Shown: one piece after another, positions 13,660-27,345 of the stretch
How positions within the stretch are numbered: position 1 is the stretch's first letter
How the letters are laid out: every line of letters starts with the position of its first letter
Origin: Sipunculus nudus
Taxonomy: Eukaryota; Annelida; Sipuncula; Golfingiida; Sipunculidae
Direction of reading: 5' to 3'
DNA length: 64,000 nucleotides
NCBI GenBank assembly: GCA_026874595.1
Contig: CM049311.1
Location: 47,619,676 to 47,683,675, forward strand
Position numbers and translations under genes: made by a program
The notes under the pieces: model-generated
What the model saw: only the letters and a program-made list of their open reading frames with translations
Told to the model about the DNA's origin: nothing
Database searches by the model: none

Positions 13660-14010
13660 ATACCACTGTATGACTTACGCTCACGAGGCAGCGGAAATCT
13701 TGCGCTTCTAAAGAAGCTACTGATTTTCCCGATGCCTGCTTTGACCGTTTATGATGGCCAGGTGGTGGGTTTGTCTGCTGAAAGACTGCTTATATGACTA
13801 GCAGACAACCAAATGCCAGTCAACAAACACTCGACAGGCATCAGGCTCTTCCCAGAAAACACGTGCGGGGTTATTCTGTCTGAGCCTGTGTTCTGTTCAA
13901 ACGGTTGCCGGGGCGATGAGCTGTCACTCAAAATGAAATGATCAACATTATTCCAACAGTATTCCTCGCTCGGCTGGTAAACCGTTTTGTCTTCCAGCAC
14001 AAGGTCTCAT
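13660..14010 (+). repeat. Dispersed repeat F, short copy
   Basis: Matches 58915..59530 in pieces: CGAGGCAGCGGAAATCTTGC, TTCTAAAGAAGCTACTGATT, CAGGTGGTGGGT, TGACTAGCAG, AACAAACACTCGACAGGCATC, then AAACGGTTGCCGGG and TGTCACTCAAAA. Element class unknown; no coding capacity seen. Confidence 0.8.
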
Positions 14011-14372
14011 CTGATTGGACCAAAATACAGTGCTCCCCTCTGGTGTAGAGATTCAGAATATGAGGTCAAAACAAACAGCGCTTACGATATAGGTAGTAGG
14101 CCTATAGGTAAAGCGCTGTGTAAAGAGCGTATGTATGACTATACACACTCAACTTGTTTGTGACAGGAACCTCATTGGAGCAAGGCCTACAATTAATTAG
14201 AAAGGTGTTGAATGCTAGTCTGATTCTATGTTTACTTGTCACAGCTAAACAATCAGTTTATAATAAAATAAAAAAATAAATAACATTAATTCGGAGATCA
14301 AAAGGACTTCCACGAAAATGACACCTCCTGCCCACATTAAAATATGAAAACCATACTGCTATCCCAGTTGAT

Positions 14373-14389
<17 letters not shown>

Positions 14390-14422
<33 letters not shown>
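14390..14422. repeat. (TG)n(TA)n microsatellite
   Basis: Compound dinucleotide repeat: TG from about 14374, then TA. Confidence 0.9.
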
Positions 14423-14424
<2 letters not shown>

Positions 14425-16687
14425 CTGGACAGGTTTATAACATTATTAAATTCAGTATATAATTTCACATTTTTAACAAAGGACGCTTTCAGAGACTGAT
14501 TCATCGAGCCAGTCTGGCGTCTATTGAATGAATGTTTCATGAAAAATGAACAAACCTGCAAGTGTTCGGGCCGAAATCACAATTGCCAATCAAATCCAAA
14601 GAACAAAATGTAAAAATACAATGTTTTCCCTCGTGGTCTGAACAAGAACACATGCACCAGCGACGGGAGACGCTATTATGGCTTCATTCGGTTGTTCGGA
14701 TTATTGATGCCTTCCAGGCAATGCTTAACGTTTGGTAAATAAATATCGCACCAGACGTGCTCCGGCAGCCGCGTAGAACAAGTGTACGTGAGTCATTTGA
14801 TTGGTTCAATTGCCTTGTTCATTATTCATGAGTAAGACGCAAGAGTGGCTCGATGAATCAAGGACTCTGAAAGCGTAGCTGCCATATATAGGTTTTATAG
14901 TATGAAGATGCATCATCCATTCACATACTATAATTCCATCCGATAAATTATCGGCGATAATACCAGTCAAAATTTCTATTTTTAATGTGACTTCGAAGTA
15001 TATCCCGCTGCAGATTACCGCCGTATTAACGAGTACCGGTAATCGGGTTAGAGGCGGGTGTAGTACTGATTGATACTCGAGCCCGAGGCGAGTCCTGCTT
15101 TCGAGTATCTTGAGTCCGAAATTTAATACATGTTTTGCCCGATTCCTGAAAACACATTGATCTGTAGACACGAAAAGTCATTTATCTGTTGTAACTGTAT
15201 GGTATGATGCAAATGCAGGATCATTGTTTGTGGTCCGTAGTTGTGTTGATACCAATCAGTGTTCAGTCCTCGGTGTTGATATCTGGTGTAAGAATTTGGC
15301 ACTGTTAGGAAAAAAGTCGATTTAAAAGATTTGGTAGTGACCGGTCATTTGTGCGCTTTTTACTTTTTTTTTAAATATTGTCGTTCTGGATAAAAATTTT
15401 ACTTTTAGCAAATCGTGATTTTCCCATCATCATTTATGATCTCGGATAATGCGTGTTTGGTGACCTTTTCCGGCCCAAGTATGGTTCATAAATTATGTCA
15501 TATGTCTCATCAACCAGCTATAGTCCGTTCCACAGACCGTGACCCCCTGTTCATTCGCGATAATTTTTAAAAGAATCGAAACAGAACAAAGATTTTTGGT
15601 AAAGATTTAGATTAGACCGCGACCTATATTTCTGACAGGAAAAATGACACATACCTGAGATAAGTAGCCTGTCATGAACAAAAATCAAAATCCTGGAGAA
15701 ACTCTGCAGACGTTTACGACATTTTTGCCTTGTCACCTTTATTTTCTGTAGAATTCTAGTTTACTCTGAGTACATATTAATGACTGTATGTTATTCCTAT
15801 GTTGTTCCAATAACGTCACTGTGACGGATGTATGTGCCCTTTTGTTTACAAGTTGTTAGTAAACACGGTACCTCCGCCCATGTTAACAAACATAAAAAAC
15901 ATGTAACCTAAGGTGGTTGGTTGCATGTGTGCGGAAGCTGAAGGTTATAAGTTGCAAAACGCCCTTTGGAAAACTCTGGTGCATCTGACTTGCCGCTAGA
16001 TGTCCTTTTGCATGTGTTTTGGTTATTTTGACCACCCCCCCCCCCCCGTTATAAATACGTGGATATAAACAAACCCAACAGCCGGTGTGCGGTGGGATCA
16101 GTGTTTTCTGGCCTATTTTTATGAAAGGTTCATGGGATTATCTTTGGTTAATAGACGTCATCTATCGAAACAGGGTCCTTTAAGAACCATAACAAAAGAT
16201 TATACCATGTTAGCTGTAAATAAGCTGACATGTTGACATTTTCAAAATTATGGCAAGCACAATTTTATATTTTCTGAAGATGAAAATGATATAATTCTGA
16301 TCCATTACAGAAGGAGTTTATGTAATATTTTTGTAACTGTTGATCAACCTTAAGTGCGTCGGTATTGTTTCGGCTGGGCTTGATTACCCATAGTTTAATA
16401 TGCATCATTTATCGTAGGATTCGTCCCGAACAAGAACCCTGCATGCACCCATCAGGTTGAATGGCCAGATAGGTTTTGTCTATAGCAGTATTCAAGTACC
16501 CGAATATTCGTGCCACCTCATCAAATCGTTTGTTTTTAAACCTTGAGTGTCCTTCCCTTGCAAAAAAAAAAAATGCATTCATACAGTTCTGACTAACACA
16601 TTCTACAATAATAATAACTGAGGAACGATGTCTCTGTCAACAGTTTAATTAATTTAGTGTTCTCTCTTCTCTGTGTGTCCCTGTTCT

Positions 16688-16689
<2 letters not shown>
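14423..16689. other. Non-coding stretch
   Basis: No supported gene. Contains a cytosine run near 16035..16047. Nothing else recognised. Confidence 0.4.

Positions 16690-16767
<78 letters not shown>
16690..16767. repeat. (CT)n microsatellite
   Basis: About 39 uninterrupted CT units. Confidence 0.95.
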
Positions 16768-16770
<3 letters not shown>

Positions 16771-17099
16771 GTTTGAATGAAAGCAGCATTTGTGGCCTCA
16801 AATTTGGTGACCCTCTTGAATTTTAAACTCAAAAGAGGTCAAATCATAATTTCATCATGACATCAAATATGAATTCCTCAATACCCCCTCCAGAAAAGCA
16901 TATACTGACTTATATTGCAGACCAAACCATTGAAAAATTAATTTCAAAATGGCGGACGTTGGCCATTTTAGATTTCGGGCTCTCACGGAATACGCCCACA
17001 CTTTAAAGTGCGACATCCCCGCTAAATTTTATATTAACTTGACTGAGAAACCAGCCTTCGCTCCCAACCAACATAGCATGGCGGCTTACTCCGGTTATT

Positions 17100-17440
17100 G
17101 ACTACCAGAAGGGTACGTGTTCATTCCGGTTTATGTGTTTGAGTGTTTATTAAAAACATAACTCAAAACATAATTCAAGCAAACATGAACGGAATCTCAT
17201 GAAATTTCCAGGGCATTTCGTGAATGAGCTAATGAAGAATCGATAAAATTTTGGTGTGGAACTCATCAAAGAATATTCACAAATGTACAGGCCCTTATGC
17301 ACGAATAAACCTAGGAATATGGGCCGAATAAGTGAATGTAAACACAGATTTATGGGCATGCCACAAAAGGGACCCCCCCCCCAACACACACACACACACA
17401 CACTTAGCAGAGGCTTGTGTTGTACACAATATAAGGCTTA
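17100..17440 (+). repeat. Dispersed repeat H, copy 1
   Basis: Shares with 19670..19935 the blocks ATGAACGGAATCTCATGAAATTT, GAAGAATC.AT, TTTTGGTGTGGA, CACAAATGTACAG, CACGAA...ACCTAGGAATATG and GCAGAGGCTTGT, in order. It ends in CA-rich and cytosine-run sequence (17373..17404 and 17492..17504). Confidence 0.75.
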
Positions 17441-18380
17441 AACATAGACTTAAACATGCGCGGACACACACACACATATGCACTTCGCCACCCCCCCCCC
17501 CCCACCCCCCAACGCACACACTCATTTTCTTTGCTTGAACTATTTTCAGAAGTCCAAACAAATCTTCTAAAAGTAAACAATAACAACACTTGGCCCCATG
17601 GCACTAATGGCCGGCTGCAAACATTGCAACACTTAGGTCAGATAAGTGTTGGATGGGTTAGGAGCATGTCCACAAAACTTGGAGACAACGGTCAAAGTAT
17701 AGCCGCAGACCACACATAAAAGAGAGGACTCCGGCGGCAGGGCGCGATACACAGAAAGTACTTAGCTCACCTGGTCCCTCTGAGTAAATCTGTGTACAAG
17801 CTTTTGTCAAACATCGAGAATGCCTGCGTTTACTTCAGTGGTACATGTATTGCCCGTTATTTCAGCCCCCAGACAGCATACAGCAGACAGCAGACGCCCT
17901 CAGCTAAGGTGTACACGTTGTGAATAATACATATATACTTGCATATCGATGCGCCTAATGTGTTTATATGTACACATCCACCCCCGTCATGCCAACCTCT
18001 TAATCACTCAACGTTTCCTGAACCTAAGTATATAATGTCGTCTGGTATAAATATGTTTGTGTGCATATACTACATGTATATGTTTACAGCATACATTGCA
18101 AGCTGGACATATTTTGTCCATCTATATAGTCGTATACATGTCAGTTTGTAAGGTATATTTTATCAAAACAATAATGTGACATAAAATTAATTTTACAAAA
18201 GCACCAATGCCATTTATAATTATAGTATGTATATTCACAGAGAAAACAATTGCAAGAATTTACGGTATTTGGTTCACTTAAGTGCTCTTTTCTTCGTCTC
18301 GCTTGGGCCTCTATATAGACTTGCTTAGGTAACTATATTCTGAAGTGAACTTTTTGTACACTAGTTAGTTAATACTTTCG

Positions 18381-18385
<5 letters not shown>

Positions 18386-18427
<42 letters not shown>
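18386..18427. repeat. (TA)n microsatellite
   Basis: Alternating TA, about 40 bases, immediately left of the tRNA-like SINE fragment. Confidence 0.9.
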
Positions 18428-18446
18428 TATTATATAGAGACGTATG

Positions 18447-18520
18447 AATTCCTGTGTAGCCAGAACAGACGACCGGCAATCGGAAGATCATGGGTTCGAT
18501 GCCCATCGGTAGTGACCCGA
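18447..18520 (+). repeat. tRNA-derived SINE head
   Basis: Contains GACCGGCAATCGGAAGATC followed by a T-arm-like ATGGGTTCGATGCCCAT (five perfect stem pairs) with the pol III B box GGTTCGATGCC. There is no matching acceptor stem, so it is not a functional tRNA. The 3' part runs into AT-rich sequence. Confidence 0.55.
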
Positions 18521-19426
18521 CTTTTCTGTGTATTCATTGTCCATTTCTATATATAAACCTACATAGGCCTATAAAAAAGTATTTATACATGTATATCCAA
18601 AACTTTGATAAAATTACAAACACGTGTTTATTTCAAGTTCATACTAGAATACGGCCAGCGTATAGAAGTGTCAGGCCAATATTAATGTCTGCTGTGTCGT
18701 GTATTCGTGGCTAATATTTGCATACACGTGATACATAATGAGCATACATATACCTTGACAAAGTCAGACTGATAGGAAATACAACAGATGCAGTGCAAAT
18801 GGAACATAAGACAATGTATAATCCATGTGTCCGTGGTCGAGTATCGTAATGAAATGTATAAGGACATGAATCAACTGTGCAAACATTTGTCTCAGAGTAA
18901 TAAAAGGTCGAACTTTAGTTTAAAGGCTTAGCGGCTGTTTTGCGCCTTTTCATGGGTTACACAGTAGCACCACAAACACCAATCGTCATAGTAACCATAC
19001 AGTCACTGATAAGAGTCAGTGTATTGAACAAATGAAGCAAGGTGATCATTAGTGTGAATCAATAAGTCTCCAAGGACTTACTGCCTTGCATAAAGCTGCT
19101 GCTGTCGATATCTATGGCAGCAGAACTGTGAAGCCAAATATTACCTTGATTTTGTCAGCTGTATTGTCGAATAATTTTCATTGGATGAGTTAAAAAAAGG
19201 TTTGAACAGGATAGCAATTTGCTGACGATTTAGGGGCTTATGTCAGTATACAATTATCACCTGCATGAAAGCGCTTCCTTCCTTCTTTTCCTCTGTAGAA
19301 AGATTAATATGCAGGGGCCATCAGGCATGCAAGTATATAATTTCCTTTGTAGAAACAAAATTTAACACGACTTGTTTTTATATGACTGTTGTATAAATGT
19401 AAGATAAGAACCGCTTTGCCATATAA

Positions 19427-19433
<7 letters not shown>

Positions 19434-19475
<42 letters not shown>
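19434..19475. repeat. (TA)n microsatellite, with (AG)n at 19530..19561
   Basis: Two simple repeats about 55 bases apart. Confidence 0.9.
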
Positions 19476-19478
<3 letters not shown>

Positions 19479-19525
19479 GAAAACGAAGCATTCTCAAACC
19501 ACACAAAATAGTAACATGTCTCAGC

Positions 19526-19564
<39 letters not shown>

Positions 19565-19669
19565 ATAGTCGCCGAGAACTTATGTAATTTTGTTTATGTA
19601 ATTCGATTGATAGAAAATTTACTTGAATTAATAAATATTTACTCTAAGGTGTTAAAATCGGATTTTTGC

Positions 19670-19935
19670 CTCCGCCAGTAGGGTATGGGTTCATTTCTAT
19701 TCGTGTGTTTGTTCACAATATAACTCACGCAGTCATGAATGGAATCTCATGAAATTTTCGGAAATGGGCCGAGGAAGAATCTATTAGATTTTAGTGTGGA
19801 TCCTCCACATGATCAGGATCCAGGAGCGTTGTCCAGGAATAGTCACAAATATACAGTCACTAATTCACGAAAAAAACCTCGGAATATGGAACGAAAAGTG
19901 TATGCCCACATAGCGGAGGCTTGTATTCATTAGAA
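19670..19935 (+). repeat. Dispersed repeat H, copy 2
   Basis: Diverged copy of 17100..17440, starting at GCCTCCGCCAGTAGGGTATG and ending GCGGAGGCTTGTATTCATTAG. It carries an insertion of about 30 bases (CATGATCAGGATCCAGGAGC) absent from copy 1. Confidence 0.75.
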
Positions 19936-21270
19936 TGCAGATTTCTAGTTTTGGTTTGTGAAAATTCTGAACCATTTAATTTAAGTCAGTAATGTAATCA
20001 ATCCAGTATGCTCCACTGATCATGCGCTATATATAGTTCATGCACTGTATGGACCCCGTGCGGTCGTCCTGTATTGTATGTCGGAGATACCGGCGCGTGT
20101 TCCAGATCCATAATCTATCTAGGGTATATATTGTCATAATGTAATGAACAAAAGCAACTGATTAGACACGAGCATAGCCTGATATACATTCTTTGAAATA
20201 CTCATTAAATACGCATGTACATACATACATTAACAACAGAAAATAATGCTATGTTGTAACATATTTAATCTCTGACAAAAATGAAATATGAATATGGAGG
20301 AATGTATAGATACAGTTTGTGATATTCCTTTTTTCGGATATGTAATTATATATAATACTGGTGCGGTGCAGTCTATAGTAAGAGAAGTGTTGGCAGAAAT
20401 TTATACAAATTCTCACTTTCGACAAGCTGTCAAGTTTCACTCGAGTTAATATAATAATAAAATAGTAATAGAAGTGGATAAAAATACGAAAAAGGCTCTT
20501 TAAAACTAAAAAATGCAGCTAAAATTTGTTCACAGCTTTTTATAATTATGGTCGAATAAATCAGATCACACGAATATATATACGTGCCAACATTACATGT
20601 TTGTATCACTCACCCTTAAAAGCAGATCTGATTTTCATTTATAGTTTTAATGTCCTTAATGTGTATGTATGTGCCCTTTGCCTTGTGCGACGGAATGGCT
20701 GAAATGGGATCCCTGGATCCACAAGAAGTCTATACTTTTTATTTGATTTATGCTCTCATACAGTTCAAATGGGCGGGCAGGTCGTTTATCTCAAAGATGA
20801 AAACTCCCTTGACAGGATATTGTAAAAAAAATAAAAGCGTCTTATCAGGTATCGCGTTTGATCAATGCTCTCTTGTGATGCATACACACGACGTTGACAA
20901 TCCATGTACCTCTTCAAATGTCGACCTGTTGTGCCCAATAATATTAGCGGCTCTTCGTATGTTTTAATGTCCATGGGTGTATTTCCGCTAATTTGTGCGT
21001 CACCGAGTTGTCACGGGGGAGATTTTCAGCAGAGAATTACTTCGTAAAGCTAGCTGTTCAAGGTCCTGTGAGAAGTGTTGGCAGATGTTCATTCTTTTGT
21101 CACTAGGTTATTTCCACTTCCAAATGCAGTGGCGTATAAAAACAAATTCAGTAAGTATACGAATAGCCATGGTGAGCACGCATAATTTGTTTTCATGTTG
21201 GACATGGCTGTATTTATACGTACTTGGCAAATGTTCTGCTAAATCTTGCTTGTTTTAGATTAATGGTCGT
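19936..21270. other. Non-coding stretch downstream of the 21274 open frame
   Basis: No supported gene. The open frame at 20650..20967 shows no recognisable motif and biased composition. Confidence 0.4.
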
Positions 21271-21273
21271 TCC

Positions 21274-21687
21274 TCAGAAGTTGCGCCACTTGACAAGGTC
21301 ACTCGGGGGGATTCCGAACTTCTTTTTCTTATTGTCCGTTTCACGACTGAAGAAATATCCGCAAGTCGGCTTTCCTACCGTCGCAAAAGGTGCCACGGAA
21401 TTAGGTTTGGCCATGGCGCCATCTAGAACAGTGATATAGGTGTTTCTGTCGTTCTTTTTCAGTGGCTCCGTAGGATTTTTTGTGACTCCCGACAAATGGT
21501 AACCAGGTGTCCCTGCGTCCTTGCTTGTCCTTAAAACGTTGAAATGGCGGGAGTATTTGTTACTTAACCCCAACTTCTGCAGTCTAAGTTCTTCCAGGCG
21601 AGCCCATGTTAACGTTTTAGGACACATTCCCTGTAGATAAGAGTTTTGCTGGCCGTCAGAAGACATGCTAAGCGCCTGCAGATCCAT
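21274..21687 (-). CDS. Unrecognised 137-residue protein, apparently single-exon
   Basis: The minus strand frame opens after an in-frame TGA. A first ATG at 21708 has a weak context; the second, at 21687, sits in an excellent Kozak context (CACCATGG) and is chosen here. It ends at TGA 21274. The protein begins MDLQALSMSSDGQQNSYLQG and contains LRLQKLGLSNKYSRHF, GTPGYHLSGVTKNP, NRNTYITVLD-like (DRNTYITVLDGAMAKPN) and ends DLVKWRNF. It is basic, with no signal peptide or membrane segment. The open frame is long for this AT-rich background and has higher G+C than its surroundings. Two cAMP-response-like sites lie 240-320 bases upstream. I do not recognise it. A small cilium or sperm structural protein is possible but only a guess. 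Confidence 0.5.
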   Translation of the reverse strand: MDLQALSMSSDGQQNSYLQGMCPKTLTWARLEELRLQKLGLSNKYSRHFNVLRTSKDAGTPGYHLSGVTKNPTEPLKKNDRNTYITVLDGAMAKPNSVAPFATVGKPTCGYFFSRETDNKKKKFGIPPSDLVKWRNF

Positions 21688-21928
21688 GGTGGTTGTGATC
21701 AGTCTCATTCAAGGTAACAACCCGTGGGTTGCACCGTATAGCTTGCCGTTGCTAACGCTTCCAACCTCAGCCCGACTTTGTTGACGGGGTCGGCCTACGT
21801 GTGACTGCCGGAACAACGCTAGCGCAGTTCAATACCGCTTATATGTTATATCGTATATAAGCACCGCGGGAGACCGGCGTAATCTCTTGAGTAACGGGAC
21901 CATGTGTGGCGCCGAGCAACATGCATTA

Positions 21929-21936
21929 TGACGTTA
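21929..21936. promoter_or_regulatory. CRE-like site TGACGTTA
   Basis: One mismatch from the CRE palindrome, in the same local context as the perfect site 68 bases away (GCATTATGACGTTACG against GCTTTATGACGTCACG). Function is inferred from motif and position only. Confidence 0.3.
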
Positions 21937-21996
21937 CGTATATCAATATATCAAGGAGCAAAGGTTAGAAATCCATGACCAGGGCGCAATGCTTTA

Positions 21997-22004
21997 TGAC
22001 GTCA
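21997..22004. promoter_or_regulatory. Perfect CRE palindrome upstream of the 21687 open frame
   Basis: TGACGTCA, the consensus CREB/ATF site, about 310 bases upstream of the proposed start at 21687. The surrounding GC.TTATGACGTCACG resembles the second site at 21929, suggesting a duplicated regulatory module. Confidence 0.4.
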
Positions 22005-22465
22005 CGTTCAAGACTGAATGCATACATACGGAACATGCCACACGCGGTGTGCTTTCAAGCATAACTGTTATTGGCGTAATGCTTGTTAATTATTGCCAGT
22101 ATTGGCACGCACCGAATTCAGGCAAGGATAAGCCGATGAAATCTAGTCTCAGTTTTACCAGCACAAGTCAATTATTTAGTTCACTCAACATATACCGGGT
22201 GGCATAAACGTGTAAATTTACAGTTTGCATGCGAAGTGGGACTTCGCGTCGGAAACTTGAAAACAAAAAGGCGTACTTCTTTAGCTCAAAAAGAATCAGC
22301 GAGGAACGAGTGACGATAACATCACAATATATTGAAAACAACTTTGTTAATATGTCAACATCCAAATATTAACTTTTATTTTATTACTGAGTCCGTGAAA
22401 GCGGGATTGCAATAATGGTAGCGAGATAGCAATTAAATCGATTGTGGTCATGCATGGTTGTTCCC

Positions 22466-22592
22466 GCCTCTCTCTCTCTCTCTCTCTCTCTGTCCCTATA
22501 TATAATATAATATAATATAATATAATATATTATAATATAATATAATATAATATAATATAATATAATATAATATAATATAATATAACATATAT
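22466..22592. repeat. (CT)n then (TATAA)n compound microsatellite
   Basis: CT repeat at about 22468..22492, then TATAA pentamers to 22590 with one phase break near 22527 (ATATTATA). Confidence 0.95.
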
Positions 22593-22599
22593 ATATAAC

Positions 22600-25500
22600 A
22601 CAAGCCAACTGTTAATTACGATTCTCATGATTTATATATAATTAATAAAAAAATATAATTTTGACATAGGGCCTACCTATATTGTACACCACATGTCGTG
22701 AATGTGTTTAAGAGTTTAAAACTAAGAGTTTTAACAGTGAAAGCGGACTTACTGTACGACTTTCAAGTGTTTTGAGTGTTATGTAAGTGTTACTTTCATA
22801 GTTTATTCCAATTCTATGCACACCTACATGTATCAAATATTTAAGCATCAGTCTCCGATTAAGCAATTACAGTTTTCAGATAACGCCGCCCAGTATATTT
22901 TTTTTCTTTCGATAGGGGGCTGTTCAATATCAACTTTTGAAAAGTAACCACAAAAAAAAAATGCTTGATATGACGGAAAATATTAAAATAAAAACGTGTA
23001 ATCTAAAACGCCTTTTAAACTTTTTTTGAATTTATATGGACTGTACAAATGGTTATCATAACTTAAACTAAGAAAGATGATGAATAGTAAAGATATGGAG
23101 ATATATTTCTAAGAATTTAAAGATTATGTTTTAAATAGTGAAATGCACACTTAATTATTGCCATGTGTGAGATATGTCGCGTGTTTTGAAAACATTAAAA
23201 TTTTGCTTTGAAAATTAAGATTTTGATTGGAATCTTCAAATCAACAACATTAAAGCTATTATTCATATATTTCAAAAGTGATGGCAGAAATTCTGAAAAT
23301 TATATAAATATAATAGGAGTTATATTCATTTGAATATATAGATTTAAAGCTAATTGAATCAAGTTAGTTTGTCGATACTCAGCCCTTTCACGGATATACA
23401 GTGGCAGCGTTGGCTGGTCTGTTTAATCAACGACATTTGATAGCAGTCTGCATTGACTCGGTAAGAAATCAGGTTTCTAAACGGATGGGAGAAAAAGGGT
23501 CTAATCATAAACGAGCACACAACATAACGGGGGGGGGGGGGGGGGGAGGCACAAACAACCTATATCATTTCATTACATACAACGCAACAAATAATTTAAA
23601 AGTCCCCATGGGCGACTTTTCTATGCTGCATGTTGGCTGATAAAACACTATGTCAGTATCGAAAGTGTGATAATACTAAAAAAAATTATACCCACCCCCT
23701 TCCCAACCCAAACTGTTTATATATAGCCTATGGACTATTTGTATGGAATACCTCCATATTCATTTATAAAACATAATACCTCCATATTAATTTATGAAAT
23801 ATGCCGTTGCACAGCCACCCCCCCCCACCCCCCTAATTCACACACACATACGACAACGAATGTATTTATTGAAGAAAGCAAAACGCCGTTGCTCTCACAG
23901 TTTTTGCAAGAAAACCAAGCATACTTGAATTCCCATTAGGCCTGCTTGAGCGTCAGTGTATAGAATCACTCCAAAAGGTTCAAGTCGTGATTTGTAATCG
24001 GGTCAAGGAATCAGTCATGGCATTAAACCTTGGTTAACTGGCCAGCTTTCTGGGGTATACATTCACGTCATAATCCTCTTCCCCGGGACCGCTGCACGAA
24101 TCTCGATGGTATTTAATTATCGACATGTGTATGTAAGTCGATTACTAATCGCTATGCGACCCACATTTAAAATCAGATCAGGCATATGTGTCGAATAAAT
24201 TGGAATTAATGTATTCTCTGAAATATGCCCAAGCATATAATTCTACTATGAATTGAAGATTTGGGTGTGGTAAAAAAAAGCGTTATTCCGCTTAAAAACC
24301 AATACACACCCCCTTGTCACCAAACTCTCCATAGACAGATTATCGCCTGGTCGCTGCCCTCGCAGTACTTGTTTGTCGCTTGTTAGGTATATACTACTAA
24401 TATAGTATGATTATGTTTTAACTTCATGTTGATGCATTATCTGTGGATTAAATACGAACAAAATAAGTACGAAGTGAACCTACATTATTTACTACAAATT
24501 TGTCTTGACATTTTTGACGACTATATTCAGTTGTGTGTATAACACGTCTTCTTTAACAAATACACCAAATGTGGGTTCCTCATGAACATAAAAATGCAGG
24601 GTCACCCAGAGGTTAAATTAAAGTGCGGGTCATAAACTTGTACACAGTGGGGTGTATAAAATTAAGAAAATGTATTCTTATACGTTGCACAGAAATCAAC
24701 TCTGTGAATATCAATCACACCAGGTTTACACACGCAGCATGAATACAAGGAAATCGTATATATATATATATATATAAATATTTATATATACATGTATATG
24801 TGTGTGTGTCATAGCTATTGGTATTTATTTATTATTGAATAGACATGACTGTGAGATAGGGGATTGAGAAACCTGTCCGTGAATGGCGAGAATATACACA
24901 GACCGTTCCAAACCCCGACATGCACACGTCACTCAATTTATATATATCCAGAAAGTTACCTGTCAAATCTATCAGGAACCACAGAAACCCTGGGTCATAT
25001 TACGATTCATATAATGATCCATTAGCTGCTCTTAAGCTGTATAAATCGTACATAAGACCTGGTGTACATGAATACTTTATTTGCATAATGAACACAGTAC
25101 TTCAGGTAACACTGGTACTCCCGATTTGCTTTGGCGTCAAGGCAGGTCCGACGCAAACGTTACAAACAACACGCGTTATTTGTACCAGTATGGGTTGTTA
25201 TACATGTACAGATTTCATTTAGTATTCACGGGGAGTGTTTGGTTAGAGGGTAGACCTGAGGCTGTTTCTTTAGGGGCATGGTCAAATGTAAAATGAACAT
25301 TGTTAATAAAACCTAATTAACCGAGTCCTCTCATTTTCATTAACCCTTTCTTTTTGCTATATAAACGTTACTCCCTAAATACAGCAAAATGCATGGTAAT
25401 TAAGCCTGAGTCAACCAGTTTAAGTGACGCTTTCAGAATTGTTATAAATGTTCTTAGCATTTTAGCGGGGCTCCAACTGACCCCTGTATTTCCTATATTT

Positions 25501-27273
25501 TCCTATGAAAATATTGTCTCATATAATTTCCTATATTTTATATTTAAAAACCAGAATGTTCTTATATCGTTTTACACGGCACAATCGTGTTTACGATATA
25601 AATTATAATATATAATAATGTTATATATACACCAATTTTTACTGAACACATATATGGCTCTTTTGTATAAATTTACATGCAAGTATTGCAGCCTTGGAGA
25701 ACAGATGGTAATGTTAAACCACAATTGTGCAATCTCAAATATTCCTGTATACAATGTAATTCCTATATTTCACCAGGAGCACCCACACATACACTTTGCA
25801 CCCGTTAAAGCATTGACGCAAAGATATGATCACTGGACCGAATTGCAAATTATATATATCAAAGACTTACGGCGAATCAACTGTTTGTGAATGTGGCAAC
25901 CAATAATAAGTTATTGCAGGAATTAAGGATGTGCATCTATTGATTAAGCGTTTTTAATTATGACCAATTGTAACAAATGTGTGTATGCTAAGTAGTTTTT
26001 AATATTTAAAACACTATTTCAGAATATGCGATACAATAACCAAAACAAATCTATTAGTCTATAATCATCCGACCCGACCAAATAGACTAATCTTGTTCTT
26101 CTGTTTTATGAGTTGCACAGGTTACATATTTTTATTGTGATAACGTCATCCGTCGTATAAGGAATGTAAAAAATAAACTTTCACATGACCAATTACTTAA
26201 ATCAGCGTTCCCAATTGAAAAGAAGTGTGAAAGCAAAATATTTAATCTAACTATACATTGATCAAAATAATGATTTTTGATTTGTTGTATCCATATAGAA
26301 GATATCAACTAAACATTTCTAAAACTAAACGTATGTGGCGTTGTAAACTTGGCTCAAATAGTAACAATATACATATACCCTTATGCATGACCACTGAATG
26401 TCAACGAGAGGTGTATTATTCAAATACAACGGTTAACTGCCAATTCACCTGTGCTCGGTGGCAGTAACTGTGAGCAAGCGTTGCTGATTAGCCACTGATG
26501 AAACTTACCAAGTCAACCGACGGCACAGCATAGCTCCTAGCAACACACTTATTACGTTAACAGCCCTGATTGTGAATCTTGGAGCTGGCTCAGCATCGAT
26601 CAGTAACAGTCATTCTTGTTTCACATAAATGAACGTTATTGCACATATTTGTAAAATTACAAATATAAGCCTACAAAAATGGCCGGATATAAGTGACTCT
26701 TGGGTCATCACGCTCAGCTGACTAATCAATATGGATATTATTTATTTCCTCAATTTAGCCAATCAAAAGAAACCAAGTAACAGCCCGAGTACCATTGTCT
26801 TCAATGAACCACTGCAGATTTAACTTTGGATGTAATAGTGATTCCAACATACGGTAAAATGGTGATCGGTAAAATGCTAGGTTTTGACCGTTAATTGAGG
26901 TCGCGGTGACCTGAATAACCAATGATGTAGTCGAGTCCACACCGTTCGGACCAGTTTTAGGCTATTTGATAAATACTGCAGGAATGAGAAAGTTAATAAA
27001 GAAGAAAAAGCATTTACATTATGTATACATAGAGTCAAATAAATTTACACATATGGCCTAATTGTTAAAATAACCATATATGGACATATAGGCTATGTTT
27101 ATATTAGACATTCTAGGGGAACAACACCTAAAGATGACAATGTTTTTTGTACAATGTATGAAATTTACACATATACACTCGTATGCGTTCAGTCAGCCAA
27201 CTTTTAGATACAATTTGGGTTATAAACGTGTATATTTTGACATAAAGTTCACATATTGACACACGCTGGCAAG

Positions 27274-27345
<72 letters not shown>

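Noticed and set aside
16593-16832. Arg-Glu dipeptide repeat open frame
   Set aside because: Translation of the (CT)n microsatellite, not a protein.
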